From the NCBI RefSeq assembly GCF_002026305.1, contig NZ_MVAB01000001.1:1408001-1472000 (forward strand): a stretch of DNA of 64,000 nucleotides. Reading direction: 5' to 3'. Below, in pieces: positions 11,845 to 20,083 of this stretch. Under the pieces are notes generated by a model. That model was not told the DNA's origin and ran no database searches. It saw only the letters and a list, made by a program, of their open reading frames with translations. The number at the start of each line of letters is the position of its first letter. Positions within the stretch are counted from its first letter, which is position 1. The position numbers and the translations under genes are program-made. This DNA comes from Vagococcus martis. GTDB taxonomy: Bacteria > Bacillota > Bacilli > Lactobacillales > Vagococcaceae.

Positions 11845-11876
11845 AGCGGGTAAGTGGAGACATTTACTCGCTTTTT
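11845..11876 (+). terminator. ilv-leu operon terminator
   Basis: AGCGGGTAAGTG pairs with CATTTACTCGCT across a short loop, followed by five T residues. It begins six bases after the leuD stop codon and ends 20 bp before the next gene. Confidence 0.85.
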
Positions 11877-11897
11877 GGTGTGTAAAGGAGAAAAGAG

Positions 11898-12938
11898 ATG
11901 GATGTACAACTTAAACAAGTGACAGAAAAGGATGAAAAGATCATAACAGAGATATTGATTAGGTCTTTTGATTCAGACACAAAATATTATTTTGGTGAAA
12001 ACGCAGTAGGTGGCCCACCAGGATATGATGATGGATTATTAGCAAGAAAAATCATTAAAGCAGAGAATTTAAGTAGTTTTATGATTTGTCAGGACGATAA
12101 AAAAATAGGGTGTATCAGTATAGATTTCTATAGAAGGGAAGTGGCCTATTTTTGTATCGTGCCAGAGTATCATCAACAAGGAATCGGTACATGTGTGTGG
12201 AAAATAATTGAGCAGATGTATGGATCAAATGAGTGGGTGGTTGAGACGCCTGACTATTCTTTGAAAAATCACGCTTTTTATGAGAAATTAGGATTTTTAA
12301 AGATAGGTGAGACAGTTTATTCAGAAACAGCTAAATCATATGTTTTTGAAAAAATAGATAGAGCCAAACTGACGCGTGAAAAGGTAAAAAAGTTAGTTAA
12401 AGAACAACCTGATTTTATGAGGTTACTTAAAATAATTGATGATTTATCATTACAAGATGCTTGGATAGTCGCAGGTACAGTAAGAAATTATCTCTGGAAT
12501 GTTTTATCAAAGTCAAATATTTTAGATATTACGACGGATATTGATGTGGCTTTCTATGATAAAGATATTCCGTATGAAAAAAATCAAGAGATACAGGATG
12601 AATTAATGAAGAAACACCCAGACTTTAACTGGGAAGTGAAGAATCAAGTTTATATGCACATTCATAATCCAAATACATCAGTTTATAAGAGTAGTAGAGA
12701 TGCAGTGTATCATTATCCAGAAAAATGTACATCTATTGCACTTCGAATTAACAAAGGAGAGATTGACGTATTTTGCCCATATGGATTAGAGGACATAGAG
12801 CATTTTGTTGTTTCTCCAACTCCATATATTATGAATGATAGGGAAAGAATTAAGTTATATAATGAACGACAAAAAATGAAAAAGTGGGATGAGAAATACC
12901 CAAGATTGAGTATTCTTTTGGCAAAGGGGGAGAAATAA
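11898..12938 (+). CDS. GNAT acetyltransferase fused to a DUF925-type nucleotidyltransferase
   Basis: The 346-residue protein joins two domains. Residues 1-150 are a GNAT fold: the acetyl-CoA loop EYHQQGIGTCVWKIIEQM is near residues 91-108, followed by NHAFYEKLGFLKIGE. Residues 165-345 resemble the NTP_transf_6 family: VAGTVRNYLWN supplies the glycine-rich start and TTDIDVAFYD the acidic metal-binding motif, with CTSIALRI and DVFCPYGLEDI later. The start follows AAAGGAGAAAAG. Substrates of both halves are unknown. The MazG-like gene begins one base before its end (coupled). It heads an operon of small enzymes. Confidence 0.85.
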   Translation: MDVQLKQVTEKDEKIITEILIRSFDSDTKYYFGENAVGGPPGYDDGLLARKIIKAENLSSFMICQDDKKIGCISIDFYRREVAYFCIVPEYHQQGIGTCVWKIIEQMYGSNEWVVETPDYSLKNHAFYEKLGFLKIGETVYSETAKSYVFEKIDRAKLTREKVKKLVKEQPDFMRLLKIIDDLSLQDAWIVAGTVRNYLWNVLSKSNILDITTDIDVAFYDKDIPYEKNQEIQDELMKKHPDFNWEVKNQVYMHIHNPNTSVYKSSRDAVYHYPEKCTSIALRINKGEIDVFCPYGLEDIEHFVVSPTPYIMNDRERIKLYNERQKMKKWDEKYPRLSILLAKGEK

Positions 12939-13243
12939 TGAAACAGTATCAAAAAAGAGTATATGAAAATAAAGTAAAGCATGGTTTTAACGTTACAAAT
13001 GTTGAAACAGAGTTTTTATTACTTTATGGCGAAGTTTCTGAAGCGTTCAATGCATTTAAAAAAAATGAAAACATAGGTGAAGAGCTAGCTGATGTTGCAA
13101 TTTATTTATTTGGTATATCAGAGATTTTAGGAGTAGATTTAGAAACAGAAATGCTCAAAAAAATGAAGATAAATGAGAATAGAGTATATAAATCAAATGG
13201 TACTAAATATCTAATAAAGGAGTCAAAAGAGTTAGATGGTTAA
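12938..13243 (+). CDS. MazG-like nucleotide pyrophosphohydrolase
   Basis: The 101-residue protein contains the all-alpha NTP pyrophosphohydrolase core: LLLYGEVSEAFNAF followed by GEELADVAIYLFGIS, giving the E-x2-E...E-x2-D metal site of the MazG/dUTPase superfamily. LEKKM-like KKMKINENRVYK follows. Its likely role is hydrolysis of non-canonical NTPs. It overlaps the upstream gene by one base and the following acetyltransferase by 8 bp, so the three are probably co-translated. Confidence 0.78.
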   Translation: MKQYQKRVYENKVKHGFNVTNVETEFLLLYGEVSEAFNAFKKNENIGEELADVAIYLFGISEILGVDLETEMLKKMKINENRVYKSNGTKYLIKESKELDG

Positions 13244-13694
13244 TATTTATTCAGAATCAAATCAGGTTAAGAAAAAATTGGTTATAAAAAATATTTTAAA
13301 CGATCTACCTGAATGGTTTGGAATGCCTGAAGCAATACAAGAATACGTTGATTTTGGTATGGAATATCCGTTATATGTCGCATCAAAAAATAGCGAGGTA
13401 GTCGGGTTTATCAGTTTAAAAGAAACGAGTTTGAAAACAGTAGAAATTTATTGTATGGGAATAAAAAAAGAATACCATCATCAGGGGATAGGTCGAATGT
13501 TGATGGAGAAAATAAAAGAGGTTTGTTGTGAGAAATATGACTATTTACAAGTGAAGACTGTTGCAAAAGGACACTATCCTCAGTATGATGCGACTAGTAA
13601 CTTTTATGAATCAGTGGGATTTTGCGAATTAGAAGTTTTCCCCACTCTCTGGGACGAATGGAATCCGTGTTTAGTACTGATTCAAAAAATCTGA
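13236..13694 (+). CDS. GNAT family N-acetyltransferase
   Basis: A 152-residue single-domain GNAT. The acetyl-CoA pyrophosphate loop is visible as KKEYHHQGIGRMLMEKI (about residues 76-92), with a C-terminal ATSNFYESVGFCELEVFP beta-hairpin. The substrate is unknown. It overlaps the MazG-like gene by 8 bp. A small membrane-protein gene follows after about 100 bp. Confidence 0.82.
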   Translation: MVNIYSESNQVKKKLVIKNILNDLPEWFGMPEAIQEYVDFGMEYPLYVASKNSEVVGFISLKETSLKTVEIYCMGIKKEYHHQGIGRMLMEKIKEVCCEKYDYLQVKTVAKGHYPQYDATSNFYESVGFCELEVFPTLWDEWNPCLVLIQKI

Positions 13695-13797
13695 CAGTTG
13701 TTATGTAATCTGAAAAATCTATGTTTTTTAATTTATTTAAAGTATAATATTAAGAAAGTATATATTTATAACGTTAGATTTATGAAAGGAGTGGGTG

Positions 13798-13974
13798 ATG
13801 AAAAAGTTTTGGAATGTTTTTTGGATTATTATTTATGCATTGAGCTTACCATTACAAGTACAAGGTTTACTAAGAGAAGATAATATTTGGTTGAAGTTTG
13901 TGGTGTTGTTACTCACTTCGACGATTACAGCTGTTGCGTTAATACAATCAATGAAAAACATTAGGGATGAGTGA
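13798..13974 (+). CDS. small two-helix membrane protein, hypothetical
   Basis: A 58-residue frame beginning MKKFWNVFWIIIYALSLPLQ, preceded by GAAAGGAGTGGGTG at good spacing. Two hydrophobic segments (about residues 4-20 and 31-50) are joined by a short polar loop (LLREDNI). It ends KNIRDE seven bases before the 3' end of the convergent NUDIX gene. No family recognised; the ribosome site and hydrophobic pattern support a real gene. Confidence 0.55.
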   Translation: MKKFWNVFWIIIYALSLPLQVQGLLREDNIWLKFVVLLLTSTITAVALIQSMKNIRDE

Positions 13975-13980
13975 TCATTT

Positions 13981-14499
13981 TTAATGTTTTTTGTGTTCAC
14001 TTGTTTGATAAAATAAATCAAAAATCATAGGGTTAAAAAGATAAGGAATAAAGTCTCCTGATTCTACTAGCTGATCAAACTCAGATTGAGTAACGAAGGC
14101 AACGTGTTGAACTTCTTCTTTTTGTAATTTAAGTTGTGACATGTCTATATCTTGTTGAACAAAAAAATAATGGTCCCATCCTTCTTCAAAAGAACAAACA
14201 AATCTTGAAGGTGTATCTGCTAAATTGATTGATATACCTAATTCTTCATGTAATTCTCGCTCAGCTCCTTTAAAAACAGGCTCATCTGCTAGGACTTGTC
14301 CACTTGCAGAAAAATCCCATAGGTTAGGGAATGAATTTTTGTTAGAAGAACGTTGTTGAATTAATAATTCATTTTGATAGTTGAATAATAATACTGTTAC
14401 AACCATACGATACTCTCCTTTTTTTAAAGGGATGCCTCTGACACCAGTTTTTTTAGTAGGTTGTTGTTGGGCATTATAGATAGTAAAAAGTTCTTCCAA
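13981..14499 (-). CDS. NUDIX hydrolase
   Basis: A 172-residue protein starting at a TTG (14497-14499) that has a perfect AGGAGG 7 nt upstream (14507-14512). The NUDIX box is recognisable as ASGQVLADEPVFKGAERELH followed by EELGI, matching the G-x5-E-x7-REUxEExGU signature with one G-to-A type deviation at its start. The N terminus (LFTIYNAQQQPT) and RGIPLKKGEYRMVV resemble the isopentenyl-diphosphate isomerase-like/YfcD subgroup. Substrate not predictable. Confidence 0.82.
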   Translation of the reverse strand: MEELFTIYNAQQQPTKKTGVRGIPLKKGEYRMVVTVLLFNYQNELLIQQRSSNKNSFPNLWDFSASGQVLADEPVFKGAERELHEELGISINLADTPSRFVCSFEEGWDHYFFVQQDIDMSQLKLQKEEVQHVAFVTQSEFDQLVESGDFIPYLFNPMIFDLFYQTSEHKKH

Positions 14500-14555
14500 G
14501 ATATTTCCTCCTATAGTTAAACCACCAAATAGTATTCTATTCAGTGGTTAGTAAT

Positions 14556-14966
14556 CTAAGATAATTTTTTTATATAATGAGCCAATGCACTAAGGTTTAC
14601 TAATTCACCGATGATAATCAAAATGGACACAATCAATTTTGATTCATCCTTTAATAGTGAGAAAAGCAAAATAGCTAGTAAGATACTTAGCGTTATTAGA
14701 CTGATAAGAGTAGCAAATTGGAGCGTTTTTCGATTTGATTTTTTCATAATAGCAGTCAATAAAGTAGAATTATTAGTTAAAAAGAGTGAATCAAGAGAAA
14801 TACCCAATAATTTTGCTAAGACAATTAAAGAATCCATATCAGGATACTCTTTATCATCTTCCCACTCAGCAATGGTATCTTTTTCAACACCCATTTGTTT
14901 AGCTAATTGTTCTTGCGTTAACTGTTTCTCAATACGTTTACTTGTAATAATATTTCCTAAATTCAT
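14556..14966 (-). CDS. XRE-family regulator with C-terminal membrane helices
   Basis: The 136-residue protein opens with a helix-turn-helix (residues 5-58: KRIEKQLTQEQLAKQMGV, then TIAEWEDDKEYPDMDSL), followed by two hydrophobic segments (about residues 80-100 and 108-127). A membrane-tethered Cro/CI-type regulator is implied. It lies 24 bp downstream of the signal peptidase gene on the same strand and is probably co-transcribed with it. Confidence 0.8.
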   Translation of the reverse strand: MNLGNIITSKRIEKQLTQEQLAKQMGVEKDTIAEWEDDKEYPDMDSLIVLAKLLGISLDSLFLTNNSTLLTAIMKKSNRKTLQFATLISLITLSILLAILLFSLLKDESKLIVSILIIIGELVNLSALAHYIKKLS

Positions 14967-14990
14967 GTAATCTCACTTTCTTTTGTTTCT

Positions 14991-15491
14991 TTAGTCAATT
15001 TTTCCAATGGAATGTAAAGGATAAAAACGATAAATCATTTTTCCTACGATATCAGATTTTTTTACACCGCCAAATTGTCTACTATCGGTCGAGTTTCCTC
15101 TATTATCACCTAAAACAAAGTATTCATCTGAGTTTAATGTGTATGAAAAATCACCTGTAGAGGATTGGTCTTTTATATCAAAAGTTTCGTTGATTGGAAT
15201 ATCGTTGATTGAAAGTTGATTATTTTGATAACTCACTTTTTCTCCAGGTAAGCCAATCACACGTTTCACGTATTGTTTGTCTTCTCCTGTTAAGTTGATT
15301 GTTTTAAAAATAATAATATCAAATCGCTTCATATTATCACTTTTTAAAACGAAACTTCGATCATTATGTTGGAGGGTATGATTCATCGACTTGCCAGATA
15401 CTCTTGTTGGTGACACGACAAATAGTTGTAAGAATAAAACAAGGCAGATACTTAGTAGTAATAATAGATTATCTTTAAAAAGCTTCTTCAT
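14991..15491 (-). CDS. type I signal peptidase
   Basis: The 166-residue S26 peptidase cleaves signal peptides of exported proteins. An N-terminal membrane anchor (about residues 6-26) precedes the nucleophile Ser in VSGKSMNHTL (about residue 36). The general-base Lys is in KQYVKRVIGLPGEKV (about residue 78), and the structural box VLGDNRGNSTDSRQFG is near residue 126. The ATG follows GGAGGTCAAAA. It is divergent from a sortase locus, so a dedicated role in processing that locus's substrate is plausible but unproven. Confidence 0.9.
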   Translation of the reverse strand: MKKLFKDNLLLLLSICLVLFLQLFVVSPTRVSGKSMNHTLQHNDRSFVLKSDNMKRFDIIIFKTINLTGEDKQYVKRVIGLPGEKVSYQNNQLSINDIPINETFDIKDQSSTGDFSYTLNSDEYFVLGDNRGNSTDSRQFGGVKKSDIVGKMIYRFYPLHSIGKID

Positions 15492-15611
15492 TTTTGACCT
15501 CCTTTTATCTATTATAATGCAATTTCAAAAAAAGTACTATATAATTTGCCCTATAAAAAAACACAGTAAGCGATTTTAAAGAAAAGTAATGTTATACATA
15601 AAAAAATTATG

Positions 15612-15641
15612 TTGTATTGTAGTGGTGTGATATACTATAAT
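15612..15641 (+). promoter_or_regulatory. promoter of the sortase locus with palindrome over the -10
   Basis: TTGTAT (15612-15617) and TATAAT (15636-15641) are 18 bp apart. The -10 lies in the centre of the near-perfect palindrome TATACTATAATAGTATA, which could be an operator. The GGAGG ribosome site and the first gene follow directly. Confidence 0.55.
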
Positions 15642-15668
15642 AGTATAAAAAAGGAGGGTTATAATTAA

Positions 15669-16238
15669 ATGAAAAAATTTGTATCAATTATTTTTGCGTT
15701 ACTTGTGTTTGTATTACCAGTTACAGCTAGCGCAGCAGGAGCTATTTCAGCTGATGAACAACGTATCCTAGATGCTTTAAATCAAGGTGTGACAACAAAA
15801 GAAGGGGAGAGATTCTTTTTCTCTGCAACTGACATTCAACAAGCTGAAAATGATTTAAAAACAAATGATTACAATGCAGCAACAGTGAACACAGTAGTTG
15901 GTCATATTGACGCTGCAAGACAATTAGTGGTTGATAATTCTGCGGGTATTAAAGCAACTAGTTTAGAAGATCTTCTAAAACAGTTACCTAAAAATATCCA
16001 AGATCAAATTAGAACTCACATTTTAGAAGCTGCAAAAGCATTAGGATTGTCTGTTGATAGTCAAGGAAATATCACAAACAAATCTGGAAACAAAGTATTT
16101 GTAGCAACAACAAGTAAAAACCCAGTTGTTAAAACAACAGGAATTTCAATTATAAGCGCAATGATTACAATCATTAGTTTAGTGGCATTGACAGTAGCTA
16201 CAGGTTTTATTTCAAAAAGAAAAGGTGCTAGTTGTTAA
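15669..16238 (+). CDS. secreted, probably sortase-anchored surface protein
   Basis: The 189-residue protein has a signal peptide (MKKFVSIIFALLVFVLPVTA followed by SAAG), a mostly helical, acidic mature domain (residues 24-150), and a C-terminal hydrophobic segment (about 156-182) ending in the basic tail KRKGASC. This is the architecture of a sortase substrate, but no LPxTG is present; the residues before the hydrophobic segment read NPVVKTTG. It overlaps the sortase gene by one base, so it is the likely dedicated substrate. The ATG follows GGAGGG. The function of the mature domain is unknown. Confidence 0.7.
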   Translation: MKKFVSIIFALLVFVLPVTASAAGAISADEQRILDALNQGVTTKEGERFFFSATDIQQAENDLKTNDYNAATVNTVVGHIDAARQLVVDNSAGIKATSLEDLLKQLPKNIQDQIRTHILEAAKALGLSVDSQGNITNKSGNKVFVATTSKNPVVKTTGISIISAMITIISLVALTVATGFISKRKGASC

Positions 16239-16906
16239 TGAATAAGAGAGTGCTGGCATATATTTATATGCCGGTACTCTTTTTTATTTCTGCTTATCTT
16301 GTATTGGTATTATTTTTTTTACCATTTAAGGAAACCTTTGATTTATTTTTAAGTGCAGTAAGTATCACAGAAAAAGCAGAATCAAAAGATATTCCATCAA
16401 TTTTTGATGAGAGTAAACAAAAAAGTATTCAAGCAGTAGATGATAAAGTTCCATCATCACAAGTTGACTACCCTACTTTAGGCACAGAATACGGGACAGT
16501 CATTATTGATAAATTTAATGTTCAAGCTAGGTTAATCTACGGGGATTCTCAAGAAGATTTACGTGTGGGAGTCGGACAATTTAATGGTAGTGTCTTTCCA
16601 GGTGAGGAAGGAACGACGCTAATTGGTGGGCATAATACGGCTGATTTGGCTGCTCTTAACGGGGTTGAAGCAAATGATACGATTACGATCAAGACGAATT
16701 ATGAAACCTACCAATACCAAGTAACCAGTAAAAAAGTCGCTCGATTTGACGATAAAAAAGCGATTGAATCACTGTATAAAAAATCAGATAATAATCAATT
16801 AATTCTATATACGTGCTACCCAATTGACATGATTGGTTTAACAGATGAGCGTTTGTTTGTTTATGCAGAAAGAGTATCTGGAAAAATGATTGATTTAAAT
16901 ATATAG
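16238..16906 (+). CDS. class D-like sortase
   Basis: A 222-residue membrane-anchored transpeptidase. One N-terminal membrane segment (about residues 5-28) precedes the sortase beta-barrel. The catalytic His is in GGHNTADLAAL, Cys in LYTCYPIDMIG and Arg in TDERLFVYAE; the TCYP context is the class D pattern. I choose the ATG at 16238, which overlaps the TAA of the substrate gene, rather than a TTG two codons upstream. Together with the preceding surface protein and the following membrane protein it forms a self-contained operon. Confidence 0.85.
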   Translation: MNKRVLAYIYMPVLFFISAYLVLVLFFLPFKETFDLFLSAVSITEKAESKDIPSIFDESKQKSIQAVDDKVPSSQVDYPTLGTEYGTVIIDKFNVQARLIYGDSQEDLRVGVGQFNGSVFPGEEGTTLIGGHNTADLAALNGVEANDTITIKTNYETYQYQVTSKKVARFDDKKAIESLYKKSDNNQLILYTCYPIDMIGLTDERLFVYAERVSGKMIDLNI

Positions 16907-16920
16907 AAAGGGTTGTACGA

Positions 16921-17787
16921 ATGAATAAGAAAATAAAAAATGTGTATCAGTTTTTACTAACCCTACTTTCTATATTGTGTTTAACGATTTTTTGCGAGGT
17001 AGCGATTGTTAAAACTTTTTTATTGTCATCGAATCACTGGGTAACTGAAGCTGAAAATAGTAAGTATATTAATAATCTTACCCAATCAATTAATGAATCC
17101 ATTCAAGATATTGGAATGGCGAGTGGGATTAAAAAAGGCGGTCTAAAAAATGTGATATCAGAAGCAGACGTGGAAAAAGATTTTAACCATTTTGTCACGA
17201 ATGCTTTTATTGGCCAAACATATGATATCAATAAGGAAGCAGTTGGGGATACAATTCGAACGGCTGTGGAAGAATATGCTAAAAAAGAAAATAAACCGAT
17301 TAATGAAATTAATCAAGCATCTGTAAATCAATTTGTAGAACAAGGTGTAACACTTTATAATGGTAAAATTCATAATCCAATTGTGTCGACGATTGGATTG
17401 CGAGTGACATTAATTAATCGACTGACAAACTTCTTGTTATTAGGGTCAGGTATCTTTTTAGTGGTATTAGTGATTTGCTTGTATTTTGCAGGAACGCGTT
17501 ATAAGCATGTATTTATTCGAAATTTAGCTTATTTAGTCACTAGTACAGGGTTATTACTTGTATCATTTACATTGTTTTTAACTATTAAGAAACCATTAGC
17601 TAAACTGTCTGTTTTAGATAATAGTATGAAATCATGGATTAGTGCTAGTTTCCAATCACCCATTATAATTCAAATCATTATTAGTGTCGTTTTCTTATTA
17701 TCTGGTATCACGTTAAGTATTTATTCATATAAAGAATATAAAAAACTTGAAAAACGTGGGTTCAGACGAAAAAATCAAGCTATATAA
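16921..17787 (+). CDS. four-segment membrane protein of the sortase operon, hypothetical
   Basis: The 288-residue protein has an N-terminal membrane segment (about residues 10-32), an extracytoplasmic helical domain (35-155), and three further membrane segments (about 165-188, 200-221 and 243-266), ending with the charged tail KKLEKRGFRRKNQAI. The start follows GAAAGGGTTGTACGA and is 14 bp from the sortase stop. Not a recognised family. Its position suggests a helper for export or anchoring of the substrate, which is inference. Its stop is 6 bp before the IS1182 left end. Confidence 0.65.
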   Translation: MNKKIKNVYQFLLTLLSILCLTIFCEVAIVKTFLLSSNHWVTEAENSKYINNLTQSINESIQDIGMASGIKKGGLKNVISEADVEKDFNHFVTNAFIGQTYDINKEAVGDTIRTAVEEYAKKENKPINEINQASVNQFVEQGVTLYNGKIHNPIVSTIGLRVTLINRLTNFLLLGSGIFLVVLVICLYFAGTRYKHVFIRNLAYLVTSTGLLLVSFTLFLTIKKPLAKLSVLDNSMKSWISASFQSPIIIQIIISVVFLLSGITLSIYSYKEYKKLEKRGFRRKNQAI

Positions 17788-17793
17788 AATGTT

Positions 17794-19594
17794 AGAGGCT
17801 GACCCAAAAGTCTCTAGAATAAACTAAAAGGAAGAAAATCTTTTTTCGATTTTCTTCCTTTTTTGACGTAAAAAATAGCACTATCCTATATAATTAAAGT
17901 GACGAAACCAACTAAAAAGGAGTGCTATTTATGTATAAGAATTATAACACGAAACAGGTTACTTTATCACTGAATTTAGATATTTATTTAGAAGAAAATG
18001 ATATCGCTTTTGCGATTGATGAATTAGTAGAAAGTATCCCTGTGGATGTGTTCTCAGTTTTTGAGCATCGAATGGGAACTTCGTCTTATCATCCAAAAAT
18101 GATGTTGAAGCTTATTCTGTGTGGCTACACTCAATCTATTTTTTCAGGAAGAAAGATAGAAGCTATGTCTAAAGATAGCATTCGTGCCATGTGGTTAACG
18201 CAATCACAGACACCTAACTTCAGAACAATTAATCGATTCAGAGTGAACCCACTGGTTCAACCGATACTTCAAGAATGTTTTATTCAATTTAGAAATCAGC
18301 TTGTTTCTCAACAATTAATTGATGAAGAAGCTATTTTTATTGATGGAACAAAGTTAGAAGCCAACGCAAATAAATATACCTTCGTTTGGAAAAAGAGTAC
18401 ACAACGTTATGAAGAATCTTTGAGAGAAAAGTCAAAGTCCTATTATCAACAACTTGTAGAAGAGCAAATCATTCCATCTATTTGTTCAGAAGATGATGAG
18501 TTAAACACAGAAAATTTAAAACAAATCATTGATGAGTTGGAAATGAAAGTAAGTGATTTAAGTACTAAAATTGAAAATACTTCAGATGTTCAAGAGAGAA
18601 AAGAACTTCGTTCTGAGCGTAAAGAGCCTAAAAAAGCATTGAAAGCTTTTTCTGACTTTATCTATAGAAAGCAAAAATATAAAGAACAACATGATATTTA
18701 CAACGGTAGAAATAGCTATTCTAAAACAGATCATGATGCCACTTTTATGAGAATGAAAGATGACCACATGATGAATGGTCAGTTAAAACCTGGATATAAC
18801 GTTCAAATTGCAACCAATCATCAATACGTTTTAGCATATGAAACATTTTCAAATCCAACGGATTTTAAAACAATGATTCCTTTCTTAGATACTATCAAGA
18901 AATCTTATTTTGACTTACCTAAATACATTGTGGCTGACGCAGGTTATGGTAGTGAAGAAAACTATCAAGCAATTTTAGATGATTTTGAAAGAACTCCATT
19001 AGTTACTTATACAATGTATCAGAAAGAACATACTAAAAAATACAAACAAAATCCATTCATTCCAGATAACTGGATTTATAATGAATTGGCAGATACTTAT
19101 ATTTGCCCGAATAATCGAGAAGTCAAATTTAGAAATTACTCTACTCGAACAGATAAATCCGGATTCAAAAGACAACTTAAAATATATGAATGTGAGTCTT
19201 GTTTAAATTGCCCAGTTAGAGCATTATGTACTCGTGCGAAGAGTAGTAAAAATCGAGTGATTCAAAGAAATGGGAATTGGGAATATTTTAAAGCTCACGT
19301 AAGAGAGCTTTTGAAAGAGGATGTCACAGGAGAAATATATCGTCAAAGAAAAATAGATGTTGAACCAGCCTTTGGAAATCTGAAGGCTAATTTGGCATTC
19401 AATCGATTCTCTGTAAGAGGAAAAGATAAGATTTCACAGGAGCTGGGATTTGCGTTAATGGCACTAAATTTAAGAAAACTGAGAAAAAATAGGAAGGATA
19501 TTAGTAAGAGATCACGAAAAAACAAGCATTCTGAAATGAGAGGTTTCATTTTGGAATGCTTGTTTTCTGTAAAGAGACTTTTGGGTCAGCCTCT
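17794..19594 (+). mobile_element. IS1182-family insertion sequence
   Basis: A 1801-bp element bounded by perfect 22-bp inverted repeats (17794-17815 and 19573-19594) whose core is GAGGCTGACCCAAAAGTC. It carries one transposase. A hairpin-forming segment lies just inside the left end (GGAAGAAAATC / GATTTTCTTCC). The same end sequence recurs as a solo copy at 28358-28377 and on both sides of a 148-bp MITE at 32749-32896. Confidence 0.9.
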
Positions 19595-19622
19595 TTATCT
19601 GTATTTAGGAGGAAGAAAATGA
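17931..19622 (+). CDS. IS1182-family transposase
   Basis: The 563-residue DDE transposase starts at the ATG 17931, 8 nt behind AAAAAGGAG. It has an N-terminal DUF772-type domain (GYTQSIFSGRKIEAM, FRTINRFR), the first catalytic Asp in IFIDGTKLEANANKYTFVW, the second in YIVADAGYGSEENY, a zinc-ribbon-like CESCLNCPVRALC, and the catalytic Glu in RKIDVEPAFGNLKANLAFNRF. The frame does not stop inside the element: it reads through the right inverted repeat and ends 28 bp beyond, at a TGA overlapping the next gene's ATG. The last residues (LYLYLGGRK) are therefore host-derived. Confidence 0.93.
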   Translation: MYKNYNTKQVTLSLNLDIYLEENDIAFAIDELVESIPVDVFSVFEHRMGTSSYHPKMMLKLILCGYTQSIFSGRKIEAMSKDSIRAMWLTQSQTPNFRTINRFRVNPLVQPILQECFIQFRNQLVSQQLIDEEAIFIDGTKLEANANKYTFVWKKSTQRYEESLREKSKSYYQQLVEEQIIPSICSEDDELNTENLKQIIDELEMKVSDLSTKIENTSDVQERKELRSERKEPKKALKAFSDFIYRKQKYKEQHDIYNGRNSYSKTDHDATFMRMKDDHMMNGQLKPGYNVQIATNHQYVLAYETFSNPTDFKTMIPFLDTIKKSYFDLPKYIVADAGYGSEENYQAILDDFERTPLVTYTMYQKEHTKKYKQNPFIPDNWIYNELADTYICPNNREVKFRNYSTRTDKSGFKRQLKIYECESCLNCPVRALCTRAKSSKNRVIQRNGNWEYFKAHVRELLKEDVTGEIYRQRKIDVEPAFGNLKANLAFNRFSVRGKDKISQELGFALMALNLRKLRKNRKDISKRSRKNKHSEMRGFILECLFSVKRLLGQPLYLYLGGRK

Positions 19623-20083
19623 TTCGAAAAATTAACTTGTCTGATGTGGAGGATTTACAAAAAATTAATGCGAAATCTTTAGGGTATCCAGTATCTATTG
19701 AACTAACAAAAAAGCAATTAGAAAAAGTCGTAAGAGATGATAAACATCATTATTTAGTAGGATATGAAGATGATAAGACAGGACATATCGTAGGGTACAT
19801 TCATGCGGAAGTTTATGATAATCTTTACAGTGAAACACTATTTAACATTTTAGGATTGGCCGTTTTAAAAGAAAATCAACGTCAAAAAATAGGTCAACAA
19901 TTGATGGAATCGATGGAAAAAGAGGCGTTACTAAGAGGAATACATCTTATTAGATTGAATTCAGGGGCTAATAGGAAAAATGCGCATTTATTTTACGAAT
20001 CATTAGGGTATGATGGAAGTAAGGGACAGAAACGTTTTATAAAAAATTTGAAGAAGATAGCTGAGGAAAAAATAGATGATTAG
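19619..20083 (+). CDS. GNAT family N-acetyltransferase
   Basis: A 154-residue GNAT beginning MIRKINLSDVEDLQKINA, with AVLKENQRQKIGQQLMESME as the acetyl-CoA-binding loop region and NAHLFYESLGYD near the C terminus. The ATG follows AGGAGG (19607-19612), which lies only 12 bp beyond the right end of the IS1182 element, so transcription may now depend on the element. The neighbouring GNAT gene overlaps its end by 8 bp. Confidence 0.8.
   Translation: MIRKINLSDVEDLQKINAKSLGYPVSIELTKKQLEKVVRDDKHHYLVGYEDDKTGHIVGYIHAEVYDNLYSETLFNILGLAVLKENQRQKIGQQLMESMEKEALLRGIHLIRLNSGANRKNAHLFYESLGYDGSKGQKRFIKNLKKIAEEKIDD

Noticed and set aside
13698-13883. 61-codon plus-strand frame overlapping the small membrane protein
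   Set aside because: Poor start context; the overlapping 58-residue frame at 13798 has a good ribosome site and two clean hydrophobic segments.
14611-14970. 119-codon open frame on the plus strand
   Set aside because: Antisense to the XRE regulator; no ribosome site.
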